Position numbers and translations under genes: made by a program
Part shown: positions 43,901 to 51,649 of the stretch, piece after piece
Position numbering within the stretch: the first letter of the stretch is position 1
Layout: each line of letters opens with the position of its first letter
The notes under the pieces: generated by a model
What the model was told of the DNA's origin: nothing
What the model saw: the letters and a program-made list of their open reading frames with translations, nothing else
Database searches by the model: none
Source: Rubricella aquisinus
GTDB taxonomy: Bacteria > Pseudomonadota > Alphaproteobacteria > Rhodobacterales > Rhodobacteraceae
Direction of reading: 5' to 3'
Assembly (NCBI RefSeq): GCF_014199445.1
Contig: NZ_JACIJS010000007.1
Span: 186,001-250,000 of the forward strand
DNA: 64,000 nucleotides

Positions 43901-44350
43901 CACGCAGAAACGGTGGAGCAGGCGGTCGCGGATCGGTTCGAGGCGCATAACAGCCTGCGCTTCCACCTCGCCCCGCCGATCCTTGGCCGAAAGGATGCGC
44001 AAGGGCACCCCAAGAAAACCGAGTTTGGCCCGTGGATTCTGCCGGCCTTCCGCCTGTTGGCGAAGGGCAAGGTGCTGCGCGGGACCGCGTTTGATCCGTT
44101 TGGCCGGACGGCTGAGCGGCGGATGGAGCGTGCTCTGATCGCTGAGTTTGAGGCGGATATGGAGGAGATTCTGTCTGCTCTGACACCGGACCGGCAGGAC
44201 GCGGCCACCGCGCGGGCGCTGTTGCCCCTTCAGATCCGTGGTTTCGGCCATGTGAAGGAGGCAAACGCCGAAGCAGCAGCGAAACGCCGGGTCGAGATCA
44301 TGGATGCCTTCCGCGCTGGCGGCACCCCAACGGCCCAAGCGGCGGAGTAG
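40940..44350 (+). CDS. Indolepyruvate ferredoxin oxidoreductase, fused subunits
   Basis: 1136 residues. Oxidatively decarboxylates aryl-2-oxoacids such as indolepyruvate to acyl-CoA, passing electrons to ferredoxin. Order: N-terminal thiamine-pyrophosphate-type domains ([40 protein letters not shown]), a C-terminal TPP-binding part ([29 protein letters not shown]), a ferredoxin-like CxxCxxC segment ([17 protein letters not shown]), and the gamma domain ([25 protein letters not shown]). This is the large fused form typical of aerobic proteobacteria. GGGAGACGGGA precedes the ATG. Confidence 0.93.
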   Translation: [1136 protein letters not shown]

Positions 44351-44462
44351 CGCTCCCGCACGCTTGTGCTGCATCATAGATGCATCAAAACCCCTTGGGC
44401 CGGGCCGGCGCTGCGCGCCGGTTCAGGATGTGCATTGAGGGATTTGGCAAACGGGTGCGTTG

Positions 44463-45659
44463 TCAGAATGACCGCCCGGCGGCCTGTTCATAGACCCGCA
44501 ATGTCGCGTCTTGCAGCATCCGTATCGTGAAGCGGGAGCGGATGCGCGCGCGCCCCGCCAGCCCCATATGCGCCCGCCCCGACGGATCGAGCCTGAGCGC
44601 ATCGCAAATCGCTTGCGCCAGCGCCTCGGTATTGCCGGGCGGGTAGAGCCAGCCTGTCTTGCCGTGATCCACTGTCTCGACACTGCCGCCATGGGCCGAC
44701 GCGATCACCGGGCGGCCCATGGCCTGCGCCTCGACACTGACCCGGCCAAACGCCTCCGGATCGGTGGAGGCGCTGACCACAACAGCGGCCAGTTTGTAGG
44801 CCGCTTCCATGTCGGTGCAATGCCCCACCATGCGGATTTGCCCGGTCAGCCCGGCCTCCACCACCTCTTTTTCCAGCGTGCGGCCAAAGCCGGAGCCGCC
44901 ATCATCGCCCGCAAACACAACCTGAAAATCGGTCTCGCCCATGGCGACCACTTTCGCCGTGGCCGCGATCATGTCGCGATGTCCTTTCCATCCGGTCAGC
45001 CGACCGGGCAAGAGCACGATGGGGCGGGGGTCTTCGATCACGCCCCACGATTGGGCAAGCGCGATCGTCCGCTCCGTGGACACCATCTCTTCGGCAAAGG
45101 TGTCGATATCCGCGCCGCGGGGGATCACGACGATATCCTCATCGGACAGGCCGTAGCGCTGTTGCACCAGCCCTTTGATAAACTCAGAGATTGCGATTGT
45201 GGGCCGGCCTTTGGCCATCACCGAATTATACCGCTTTTTCAACCAGTTCGGCTCCGAATAGGTGCCGTGATAGGTGGTGACAAAGGGCGTGCCGGTGGCT
45301 TGTGCCGCCTTCCATCCGGCCCATGCGGGCGCGCGGCTGCGGGCATGGATCACGTCCACCTGATGGGTGCGGATGATCTCGGCAATCGCCTTGGCGTTGC
45401 GGGCAATGGCAAAGGGGGATTTCGCACCCACATCAAGGGCGATCTGCTCCCCACCTGCGCGGCGCAACAGGGGCTCAAGCCGCCCGCCATTGGAGGCCAC
45501 CAGCGCACGCCCACCCGCCGCCGTGATCGCTTGCGCGACCTCCACGGTGCCCCGCTCCACCCCGCCAGACTCCAGCCCCGGCACGAGTTGCAGAACGGTG
45601 AGCGGTCGGGCAGTGTCAACACCGACCGCATCCTCAATGACAAGGGCATCAGAAGACAT
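44463..45659 (-). CDS. Glycosyltransferase family 4 protein
   Basis: 398 residues, GT-B fold. The N-terminal acceptor domain has VLQLVPGLESGGVERGTVEVAQA; the donor domain has LPGRLTGWKGHRDMIAA and the E-x7-E region DPEAFGRVSVEAQAMGRPVIAS. Likely adds a sugar to a surface polysaccharide or lipopolysaccharide core. The ATG overlaps that of the divergent hydrolase gene by two bases. Confidence 0.92.
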   Translation of the reverse strand: MSSDALVIEDAVGVDTARPLTVLQLVPGLESGGVERGTVEVAQAITAAGGRALVASNGGRLEPLLRRAGGEQIALDVGAKSPFAIARNAKAIAEIIRTHQVDVIHARSRAPAWAGWKAAQATGTPFVTTYHGTYSEPNWLKKRYNSVMAKGRPTIAISEFIKGLVQQRYGLSDEDIVVIPRGADIDTFAEEMVSTERTIALAQSWGVIEDPRPIVLLPGRLTGWKGHRDMIAATAKVVAMGETDFQVVFAGDDGGSGFGRTLEKEVVEAGLTGQIRMVGHCTDMEAAYKLAAVVVSASTDPEAFGRVSVEAQAMGRPVIASAHGGSVETVDHGKTGWLYPPGNTEALAQAICDALRLDPSGRAHMGLAGRARIRSRFTIRMLQDATLRVYEQAAGRSF

Positions 45660-46443
45660 GAAAACTCATGAAGTATTTGAACCCGGCGACGGGCGGAAAA
45701 TTGCTTACCACAACCTGCCTGCGCGCGGGGCCGGGGTCAATGCTCCGGGTGTCGTTTTCCTTGGCGGTTTCAAATCCGACATGGCCGGGACAAAGGCGAT
45801 CTATCTGGAGGACTGGGCCCGGTCCACGGGCCGCGCTTTTTTGCGGTTTGACTATACCGGGCATGGCATCAGTTCGGGCGATTTTCTGGACGGGTGCATC
45901 GGCGAATGGGCGCAGGATGCCTATGACGCGATCACGGCGCTGACGAACGGGCCGCAGATCCTTGTCGGCTCCTCCATGGGGGGATGGATATCGCTGTTGC
46001 TCGCCCGGCGGATGCCCGAGCGGATCGCGGGGCTTATCGGCATCGCCGCTGCGCCTGATTTCACCGAGAATGGCATGTGGGCAGGCTTTTCTGACGCGGA
46101 GCGCGCAGCACTCATGCGCGACGGGCGGGTGGAGCAGCCATCGGAGTATTCCGACGATCCTTATGTGATCACGCGCAAATTGATTGAGGATGGGCGGCAG
46201 CAGCTTGTCCTTGATGCGCCGCTGCATCTGCCGTTCCCGGTGCGGCTGTTGCATGGGACGGCGGATGCGGATGTGCCGATGGATTGGACATTGCGGCTTT
46301 TGGATCACGCGACCGGCCCGGACATTCGGGCGATATTCGTGCAAAGGGCCGATCACCGGATGAGCACGGATGACGATCTGACCCTGCTCACCGAAACGGT
46401 TGAAGAGGTGATCAGACGGGATGCGGCCGCCCGTCCCAGTTAA
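45658..46443 (+). CDS. Alpha/beta hydrolase
   Basis: 261 residues: FLGGFKSDMAGTKAIYLEDWARSTGRAFLRFDYTGHGISSG with the oxyanion-loop GGF, the nucleophile elbow GSSMGGW, then LHGTADADVPM carrying the acid and ADHRMSTDDD the His. The fold is that of carboxylesterase/serine aminopeptidase type proteins; the substrate is unknown. Starts within the initiator of the divergent glycosyltransferase gene and its 3' end overlaps the convergent SDR gene by 32 bases. Confidence 0.9.
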   Translation: MKTHEVFEPGDGRKIAYHNLPARGAGVNAPGVVFLGGFKSDMAGTKAIYLEDWARSTGRAFLRFDYTGHGISSGDFLDGCIGEWAQDAYDAITALTNGPQILVGSSMGGWISLLLARRMPERIAGLIGIAAAPDFTENGMWAGFSDAERAALMRDGRVEQPSEYSDDPYVITRKLIEDGRQQLVLDAPLHLPFPVRLLHGTADADVPMDWTLRLLDHATGPDIRAIFVQRADHRMSTDDDLTLLTETVEEVIRRDAAARPS

Positions 46444-47086
46444 AGAACCCACCGGTCTGATCAAGGGTGAGTGCCTCAAGGCAGGACAGCAACCCCACCG
46501 CACTTTCCTCTGCACTCAGATCGGCGCGCGTGCCCCCCATATCCGTGCGCACCCAGCCCGGATGGTAGATGCCCACCGCGATGCCTTCCGCTTTCAGATC
46601 AGCGGCGAGGGTCATGCCGATATTGAGCGCCGCTGCCTTGGACGCGCGATAGGCATACGCCCCACCTGCGGCAAGTGTGCTCGATCCCATCTGGGAGGAG
46701 ATGATGCTGATCTTGGCCCCGTTTGCACGGCGCAAGGCGGGCAGGGCTGCGCTGATGGTCATGAACACGCCAGTGACATTCGCGGCCATCACCGCCTGCC
46801 ATTCCGCAATCGTCCCGGTATCGCCACCGATCCGATCCTTGCGAAAGCCAAGCCCGGCATTGCACATCAACCGATCCAGTGGCTGGGATGCCAGCGCGTG
46901 CTCCATCGCGTCAAGATCGCCTTGCGCTGTGACATCGAGCTTCAGGCGCGTGATCCCTTGGGGTAGGTCCGTGGCGGTGGCCGGATCTCGCATGGCTGCG
47001 ATCACCTTGTGGCCCTCGGCATGGGCCAATTCGGCAAGGGCGCGGCCAATGCCGCGATTGGCGCCTGTGATCAAGGTGCGGGTCAT
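46412..47086 (-). CDS. Short-chain dehydrogenase/reductase
   Basis: 224 residues: NADP-binding TGANRGIGRALAE at residue 7, CNAG near 75, and the catalytic ISSQMGS and YRASKAA. It looks like the C-factor/ csgA-like SDR branch with a compact C-terminus. Substrate unknown. The last 32 bases overlap the 3' end of the hydrolase gene on the other strand. Confidence 0.92.
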   Translation of the reverse strand: MTRTLITGANRGIGRALAELAHAEGHKVIAAMRDPATATDLPQGITRLKLDVTAQGDLDAMEHALASQPLDRLMCNAGLGFRKDRIGGDTGTIAEWQAVMAANVTGVFMTISAALPALRRANGAKISIISSQMGSSTLAAGGAYAYRASKAAALNIGMTLAADLKAEGIAVGIYHPGWVRTDMGGTRADLSAEESAVGLLSCLEALTLDQTGGFFNWDGRPHPV

Positions 47087-47184
47087 GGTCTGGTCTCTCT
47101 CCCATTTACGTCGGGTTTATCTTGCCCTTGCAGGACCGCGCTGACTAGGGTTGCGGAAAAAATCAGACCCGTGGGGAGTCAGGG

Positions 47185-48156
47185 ATGAAGATGGTGCTCA
47201 AAATCGTGATTGGCGTGCTGGCCGTGTTGATCCTTGTGCTATTGTTTGGGCCGCGAGAGCCTGATGACGGCGATCTGAGCTTTTCGCCCGACAGCATTGG
47301 CGCGGATGTGGATGAATACCTCATCTGGGCGGAAACCCCGTTTAACGACATCACGGAAGGTGTTGAAAAACAGGTGATTTGGGCCAATCCTGAGACGCGG
47401 GAAAAGACCGATCTCGCCCTTGTTTATGTGCATGGCTTCTCCGCAACCGCGCAGGAAATTCGCCCGGTCCCGGATCGGGTGGCGGAGGCGCTTGGCGCGA
47501 ACCTCTATTTCACGCGGCTCACAGGGCATGGCCGCGACGGCGATGCGCTGGCCGCGGCAAGTGTGCTGGACTGGCGCAATGATCTGGCCGAAGCGATGGA
47601 GATTGGCCGCCGCATCGGGGAGCGGGTGGTGCTGATCGGCACCTCCTCTGGTGGTACGATGGCGACCCTCGCGGCGGATGATCCACGGATGAATGCGGAC
47701 CTTGCGGGCGTGATCCTCGTCTCCCCGAATTTCAAGGTGGCCAATCCGGCCGCAGCCCTTCTGACCCTGCCATTCGCCCGCCAATGGGTGCCCATCGTGG
47801 CCGGGGCGGAGCGCAGCTGGGAAGGGTATAACGACGATCACCGCCGCTATTGGACGCAGCGCTATCCGACCGTTGCGACCCTGCCGATGGCGGCGAGTGT
47901 GCGGGCGGCGAATGCTGTCGCTTTCGCGGCGATTGAGGAGCCGGTGCTGATGATCTTTTCCGAGGATGATACGGTCATCGACCATAGCCGCACGGTCGAG
48001 GTTGCGGGTGAGTGGGGCGGGGAGGTGACGCTCGTGCGGGTCGATCCGACCGAGCTTGATGACCCGGACGCGCATGTGATCGCGGGCGATATCCTCAGCC
48101 CCTCGCAGACGGATGGGGTCGTGGCGACCATGGTTGCGTGGCTGGAGCGGCTCTAG
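47185..48156 (+). CDS. Membrane-anchored alpha/beta hydrolase
   Basis: 323 residues: a single N-terminal helix (about 3-22, VLKIVIGVLAVLILVLLFG) as anchor or signal, then an alpha/beta hydrolase with VYVHGFSATAQE, the nucleophile elbow GTSSGGT, EDDTVIDHS carrying the acid and the His near DPDAHVIAGD. Resembles carboxylesterase/monoacylglycerol lipase proteins. Ends two bases from the convergent transporter gene. Confidence 0.9.
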   Translation: MKMVLKIVIGVLAVLILVLLFGPREPDDGDLSFSPDSIGADVDEYLIWAETPFNDITEGVEKQVIWANPETREKTDLALVYVHGFSATAQEIRPVPDRVAEALGANLYFTRLTGHGRDGDALAAASVLDWRNDLAEAMEIGRRIGERVVLIGTSSGGTMATLAADDPRMNADLAGVILVSPNFKVANPAAALLTLPFARQWVPIVAGAERSWEGYNDDHRRYWTQRYPTVATLPMAASVRAANAVAFAAIEEPVLMIFSEDDTVIDHSRTVEVAGEWGGEVTLVRVDPTELDDPDAHVIAGDILSPSQTDGVVATMVAWLERL

Positions 48157-48157
48157 G

Positions 48158-49048
48158 TTACAACGCCACGATAACGCCTGTGCCCAGCACCGCCAACAGG
48201 GCGCCGATCCAGCCCATCAGGCGCGGGCGCTTGCCATCCACCCACCACAGGATCGGCAGGATGAGCACGGGCGACAGGGAGCCAAGCGCAGAGGCAACCC
48301 CCGCATCGAGCACCGCAAACGCGTAGAGTAGCAGCGAAGAGGACAGGATATACCCGATCACGCCGGGCAGGATCGTGCGCCCCAGAAGCGCCGGCGTCAT
48401 GTCCGGTGCGGGGCGCGTCACGGGTGACGGCCAAAGCCCGATCACGGACATGACAAAGGCCGCAAGCATCAGCCGGATCGCGGTCACCGCCAGCGGATCG
48501 GTCCCGGCAAGCATCGCGGGCTTCATCACCAGAAATCCAAAACCAATGGCGCTCGCGGCCAACAGGCCCAGCCCGATCACCGGCCAAAGCGGGCCATCCA
48601 TCCGGTCACTTTCCGCCCCCTCCGCACTGCCATAAAGGATGGCAAGGATGATCCCGGCCATGACGATCAGCGCACCAAGCAGATCCGTCCCCGTTGGCAC
48701 CTCACCCAGCCATATGAAGGCCATCGCCGCGACGATCACCGGTTTCGCGGTCAGCAGAAGTTCCGTCCGACGCGGCCCACCCCGGCGCAGGCAGGCCACC
48801 ATGGCAAGGTTCGCGGGGATGATCCCGATCACCACGCTTGCGACGAAATGGGGCCAATAGCTCCATGTCACACCCGCCCACAGCCCAAGCAAGCTGCACA
48901 ACAGGGCCATCAACGCCGCGCAGGCAATAAGCTGCACCCGCGCAAATTCGAACGCGCCGAGACGCCGCGCGGGCCCGGTTGCCATCACAATCGCGCTAGC
49001 CCAACCAAGTGACGCGGTGAGGGCCGCAAGAACGGGAAAAATCAACAT
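48158..49048 (-). CDS. EamA/DMT-family transporter
   Basis: 296 residues with about ten membrane helices in two EamA halves (LIFPVLAALTASLGWASAIVMATG at the start; WPVIGLGLLAASAIGFGFLV and LGSLSPVLILPILWWVDGKRP in the second half). Drug/metabolite exporter of unknown substrate. Divergent from an HxlR regulator; the 74-bp gap has an operator-like dyad, so HxlR probably controls it. Confidence 0.92.
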   Translation of the reverse strand: MLIFPVLAALTASLGWASAIVMATGPARRLGAFEFARVQLIACAALMALLCSLLGLWAGVTWSYWPHFVASVVIGIIPANLAMVACLRRGGPRRTELLLTAKPVIVAAMAFIWLGEVPTGTDLLGALIVMAGIILAILYGSAEGAESDRMDGPLWPVIGLGLLAASAIGFGFLVMKPAMLAGTDPLAVTAIRLMLAAFVMSVIGLWPSPVTRPAPDMTPALLGRTILPGVIGYILSSSLLLYAFAVLDAGVASALGSLSPVLILPILWWVDGKRPRLMGWIGALLAVLGTGVIVAL

Positions 49049-49068
49049 GGAGAGGGTGCCTGATATGT

Positions 49069-49100
49069 GCTACGATTTCGGTAGCGATAATACGCTACGA
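49069..49100. promoter_or_regulatory. HxlR operator-like repeats between eamA and hxlR
   Basis: GTAGCG-ATAATA-CGCTAC (49081-49098) is a perfect dyad; GCTACGA recurs at 49069-49075 and 49094-49100, 25 bp apart. The ATAATA spacer reads TATTAT on the minus strand, a -10-like element for the transporter gene, so a bound regulator would block it. Confidence 0.55.
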
Positions 49101-49122
49101 ATTAAATAGCAAGAGGTCAGCG

Positions 49123-49461
49123 ATGCGATATGCCCGACCGGGCCAGCCTGTGCGCGGCTCCAAAACCGGTAAGCCGATTATGGCGCTCTTTGACCTTCTC
49201 GGGCGCAATTGGGCGCTTGGGATCATCTGGCAATTGTCGGCAGGGGCGATGACCTTTCGCGCGCTGCAAGAGCGGTGCGAGGGCGTGTCGCCCAGTGTGC
49301 TGAACACCCGGATCAAGGAATTGACCGCCAGCGGCCTGATCACGCGGGGGGAGGCGGGCTATTGCCTGACGGAGATGGGGGAGGAGCTTTTCGCGCTGAT
49401 CCGGCCCTTGGGCGCGTGGTCAATGGATTGGGCCGCGCGACTCGATGCGCCTGACGCCTGA
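49123..49461 (+). CDS. HxlR-family transcriptional regulator
   Basis: 112 residues: MALFDLLGRNWALGIIWQLSAGAMTFRALQERCEGVSPSVLNTRIKELTASGLITRGEAGYCLTEMGEELFALIRPL, an HxlR winged helix. Divergent from the EamA transporter with a shared operator-like region. Its 3' end runs through three tandem GCCTGAC units. Confidence 0.92.
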   Translation: MRYARPGQPVRGSKTGKPIMALFDLLGRNWALGIIWQLSAGAMTFRALQERCEGVSPSVLNTRIKELTASGLITRGEAGYCLTEMGEELFALIRPLGAWSMDWAARLDAPDA

Positions 49462-49469
49462 CGCCTGAC
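49449..49469. repeat. Three tandem GCCTGAC units across the hxlR stop
   Basis: 7-bp unit repeated three times without a mismatch, covering the last codons and the stop. A change in copy number would alter the reading frame and the C-terminus. Confidence 0.7.
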
Positions 49470-49483
49470 ACTTGAGGCCGGAC

Positions 49484-49515
49484 GCAAAAGGCGCGGAGGT
49501 TTCCCGCCGCGCCTT
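49484..49515 (-). terminator. Intrinsic terminator after tsf
   Basis: Minus strand AAGGCGCGG-cgggaaacct-CCGCGCCTT, a 9-bp stem, followed by TTGCG; four Ts including the stem end. It may also serve the hxlR gene on the other strand. Confidence 0.75.
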
Positions 49516-49541
49516 CTCTATTCACGAGTGAAGGGGGGCTG

Positions 49542-50417
49542 TTAGCCGCCCATGGTTTTCGCAACTTCTGCCGCGAAATCCTCTTCAACCTTCTCAATCC
49601 CTTCACCGACGGCAAAGCGCGCGTATCCGGTGACGGTGACGCCTGCCTCTTTCGCGGCCTGCGCCACGGTGAGGTCGGGGTTCATCACGAATTTCTGGTT
49701 CAGAAGGGTCACTTCCTCATAGAATTTGCGCATCCGGCCAACGATCATTTTTTCGATCACGGCGTCGGGCTTGCCGCTTTCTTTCGCCTGATCGGTCAGA
49801 ACCTGCTTTTCACGCTCCACAAGCGCGGGGTCGAGGTCATTTTCGGACAGGGACGCGGGCGAGGTCGCGGCGACATGCATCGCGATCTGGCGCGCGATAT
49901 CTTCGTTGTCGCCATCCACGGCCACCAGCACGCCGATCTGGCCCATGCCAGCGGTGGCTGCGTTGTGGACATAGGCCGCCACGGTCTTGCCCTCGACATA
50001 GCCCATGCGACGCAGGGACATGTTTTCACCGATCGTGCCGACCTTGGCCGTGATTGTTTCAGCGACGGTTTTGCCGCCCATATCTGCAGCCGCGAGTTCC
50101 TCGGTGGAGGAGGTGCCGAGCGCCACTTTCGCGATGCCTGCGACCATCTCTTGGAATTCGGCGTTGCGCGCCACGAAATCGGTCTCGGAGTTCACTTCGA
50201 CGACGACGCCCTTGCCGCCCTCGACCGCAACCGCGACAAGACCCTCTGCCGCGGTCCGGCCGGATTTCTTGGCCGCTTTCGCAAGGCCCTTGGCGCGCAG
50301 CCAGTCAACAGCGGCTTCCATATCGCCGTCATTTTCGGTGAGCGCTTTTTTCGCGTCCATCATGCCTGCGCCGGTCGTGTCGCGCAGTTCTTTCACCTGA
50401 GCAGCCGTAATAGCCAT
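49542..50417 (-). CDS. tsf: Elongation factor Ts
   Basis: Nucleotide exchange factor for EF-Tu. 291 residues: N-terminal [83 protein letters not shown] for the EF-Tu contact, and [11 protein letters not shown] in the C-terminal half. It follows rpsB by 113 bp on the same strand, the usual order; the gap contains a 9-bp hairpin around 50496-50521 with no T-run. Confidence 0.98.
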   Translation of the reverse strand: MAITAAQVKELRDTTGAGMMDAKKALTENDGDMEAAVDWLRAKGLAKAAKKSGRTAAEGLVAVAVEGGKGVVVEVNSETDFVARNAEFQEMVAGIAKVALGTSSTEELAAADMGGKTVAETITAKVGTIGENMSLRRMGYVEGKTVAAYVHNAATAGMGQIGVLVAVDGDNEDIARQIAMHVAATSPASLSENDLDPALVEREKQVLTDQAKESGKPDAVIEKMIVGRMRKFYEEVTLLNQKFVMNPDLTVAQAAKEAGVTVTGYARFAVGEGIEKVEEDFAAEVAKTMGG

Positions 50418-50530
50418 GTCTCATATTCCTCATCTCATCGGGGTCGCGGCCCAAAGCGGCGCGGTGTCCCGGTTGAATATCAAGTGGTCTGTGTCGGTCC
50501 CGTGACACAAGCCACGGAACCGGGGAGGGA

Positions 50531-51310
50531 TCAGCCTTCGGCGGGGGCTTCTGCGCCCTCGGCTGCGATCTCTTCTTCGAGACCGGCTTCCATTTCGCCC
50601 AGATCGACGCCAGCGGCACCCATCTGCTCTGCCATGCCGTCAAGTGCGGAGCGCGCGATCAGGTCGCAGTAAAGTGCGATGGCGCGGGCCGCGTCGTCAT
50701 TGCCCGGGATCGGGTAGTCGATGCCGACCGGATCGGAGTTGGTGTCGACGACGGCTACAACCGGAATGCCCAGCTTTTTCGCTTCGGCAATGGCAAGCTG
50801 CTCTTTGTTGGTGTCGATGACAAAGATCAGGTCCGGCACGCCGCCCATTTCGCGGATACCGCCAAGGGACAGGGTCAGCTTTTCGCGCTCGCGCTCCAGC
50901 TTCAGGCGCTCTTTCTTGGTGAAGCCTTCGGCCCCGCCATCCAGACGCTCATCCAGCTCCTTGAGGCGGGAGATGGAGTTCGACACGGTTTTCCAGTTGG
51001 TCAGCGTGCCGCCAAGCCAGCGGTGGTTCATGTAGTATTGCGCGCACTGGCCAGCCGCATCGGCAACGGCCTTCTGCGCCTGCCGCTTCGTGCCGACGAA
51101 CAGGATGCGCCCGCCCTTGGACACGGTCTGCTGTACGGCATGGAGGGCCGCGTCGAGCATCGGGACAGTTTGGGTGAGGTCCATGATATGGATGCCGTTG
51201 CGGTCGCCGTAGATATAGCGACCCATGCGCGGGTTCCAACGGTGGGTCTGGTGACCAAAGTGGACGCCAGCTTCCAAAAGCTGACGCAGCGTGAACTCAG
51301 GAAGAGCCAT
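50531..51310 (-). CDS. rpsB: 30S ribosomal protein S2
   Basis: 259 residues: [70 protein letters not shown] and [36 protein letters not shown] are all S2 hallmarks; an acidic tail closes the protein. AAAGGA precedes ATG 51310; a longer frame starts in the leader. First gene of rpsB-tsf. Confidence 0.98.
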   Translation of the reverse strand: MALPEFTLRQLLEAGVHFGHQTHRWNPRMGRYIYGDRNGIHIMDLTQTVPMLDAALHAVQQTVSKGGRILFVGTKRQAQKAVADAAGQCAQYYMNHRWLGGTLTNWKTVSNSISRLKELDERLDGGAEGFTKKERLKLEREREKLTLSLGGIREMGGVPDLIFVIDTNKEQLAIAEAKKLGIPVVAVVDTNSDPVGIDYPIPGNDDAARAIALYCDLIARSALDGMAEQMGAAGVDLGEMEAGLEEEIAAEGAEAPAEG

Positions 51311-51430
51311 GCGAGTTTTCCTTTCCGGTTTCGCCTCGGCGGGGACAGGGCCATTTGGCCCAACCGGGGGACGATGCGGGGATGTCTCCCCCATACCGCC
51401 ACAATCCCGCCTGCGGGTTTCAGTGCGCGC

Positions 51431-51459
51431 GCTTTAGCGTGGTTTTGCGGGAAGCGCAA
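51431..51459 (-). promoter_or_regulatory. Promoter of rpsB-tsf with a structured leader
   Basis: Minus strand TTGCGC, 17 bp, TAAAGC, starting near 51424. The 114-base leader has GC hairpins (CCCGC-AG-GCGGG and GGGCCA-AA-TGGCCC) that could be targets for S2 autoregulation. The remaining gap up to 51649 holds the two hairpins listed separately and no gene. Confidence 0.6.
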
Positions 51460-51506
51460 GGTGGGTGTGCGACCTTGGCCCGGAATCAAGCCGAAGGCGC
51501 CGGGCC

Positions 51507-51538
51507 AGCGGCCGTCCGCCCCTCAGGCGGCCGCTTTT
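51507..51538 (+). terminator. Hairpin with a T-run upstream of rpsB (plus-strand terminator-like)
   Basis: AGCGGCCG-(13)-CGGCCGCT followed by TTT. The plus strand has no gene ending here, so its role is unclear; on the minus strand it would be an upstream hairpin. Confidence 0.4.
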
Positions 51539-51599
51539 GCAGCGATTGGCCTCGCTCCGGCGATGTGCGATCTTGCGCGATAAAGTGAGAAGCACATCC

Positions 51600-51632
51600 G
51601 GTTCAGCGGCCACATCGGACGGCCGCTGACCC
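51600..51632 (-). terminator. Hairpin behind the alcohol dehydrogenase gene
   Basis: GGTTCAGCGGCC-(9)-GGCCGCTGACCC, a 12-bp stem with one T-G pair, 18 bp behind the dehydrogenase stop. There is no clean T-run, so it may be a weak or Rho-assisted terminator. It shares the 13-mer CAGCGGCCGTCCG in inverted orientation with the hairpin at 51507. Confidence 0.45.
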
Positions 51633-51649
51633 GGCTCAGGGCATTGCAT

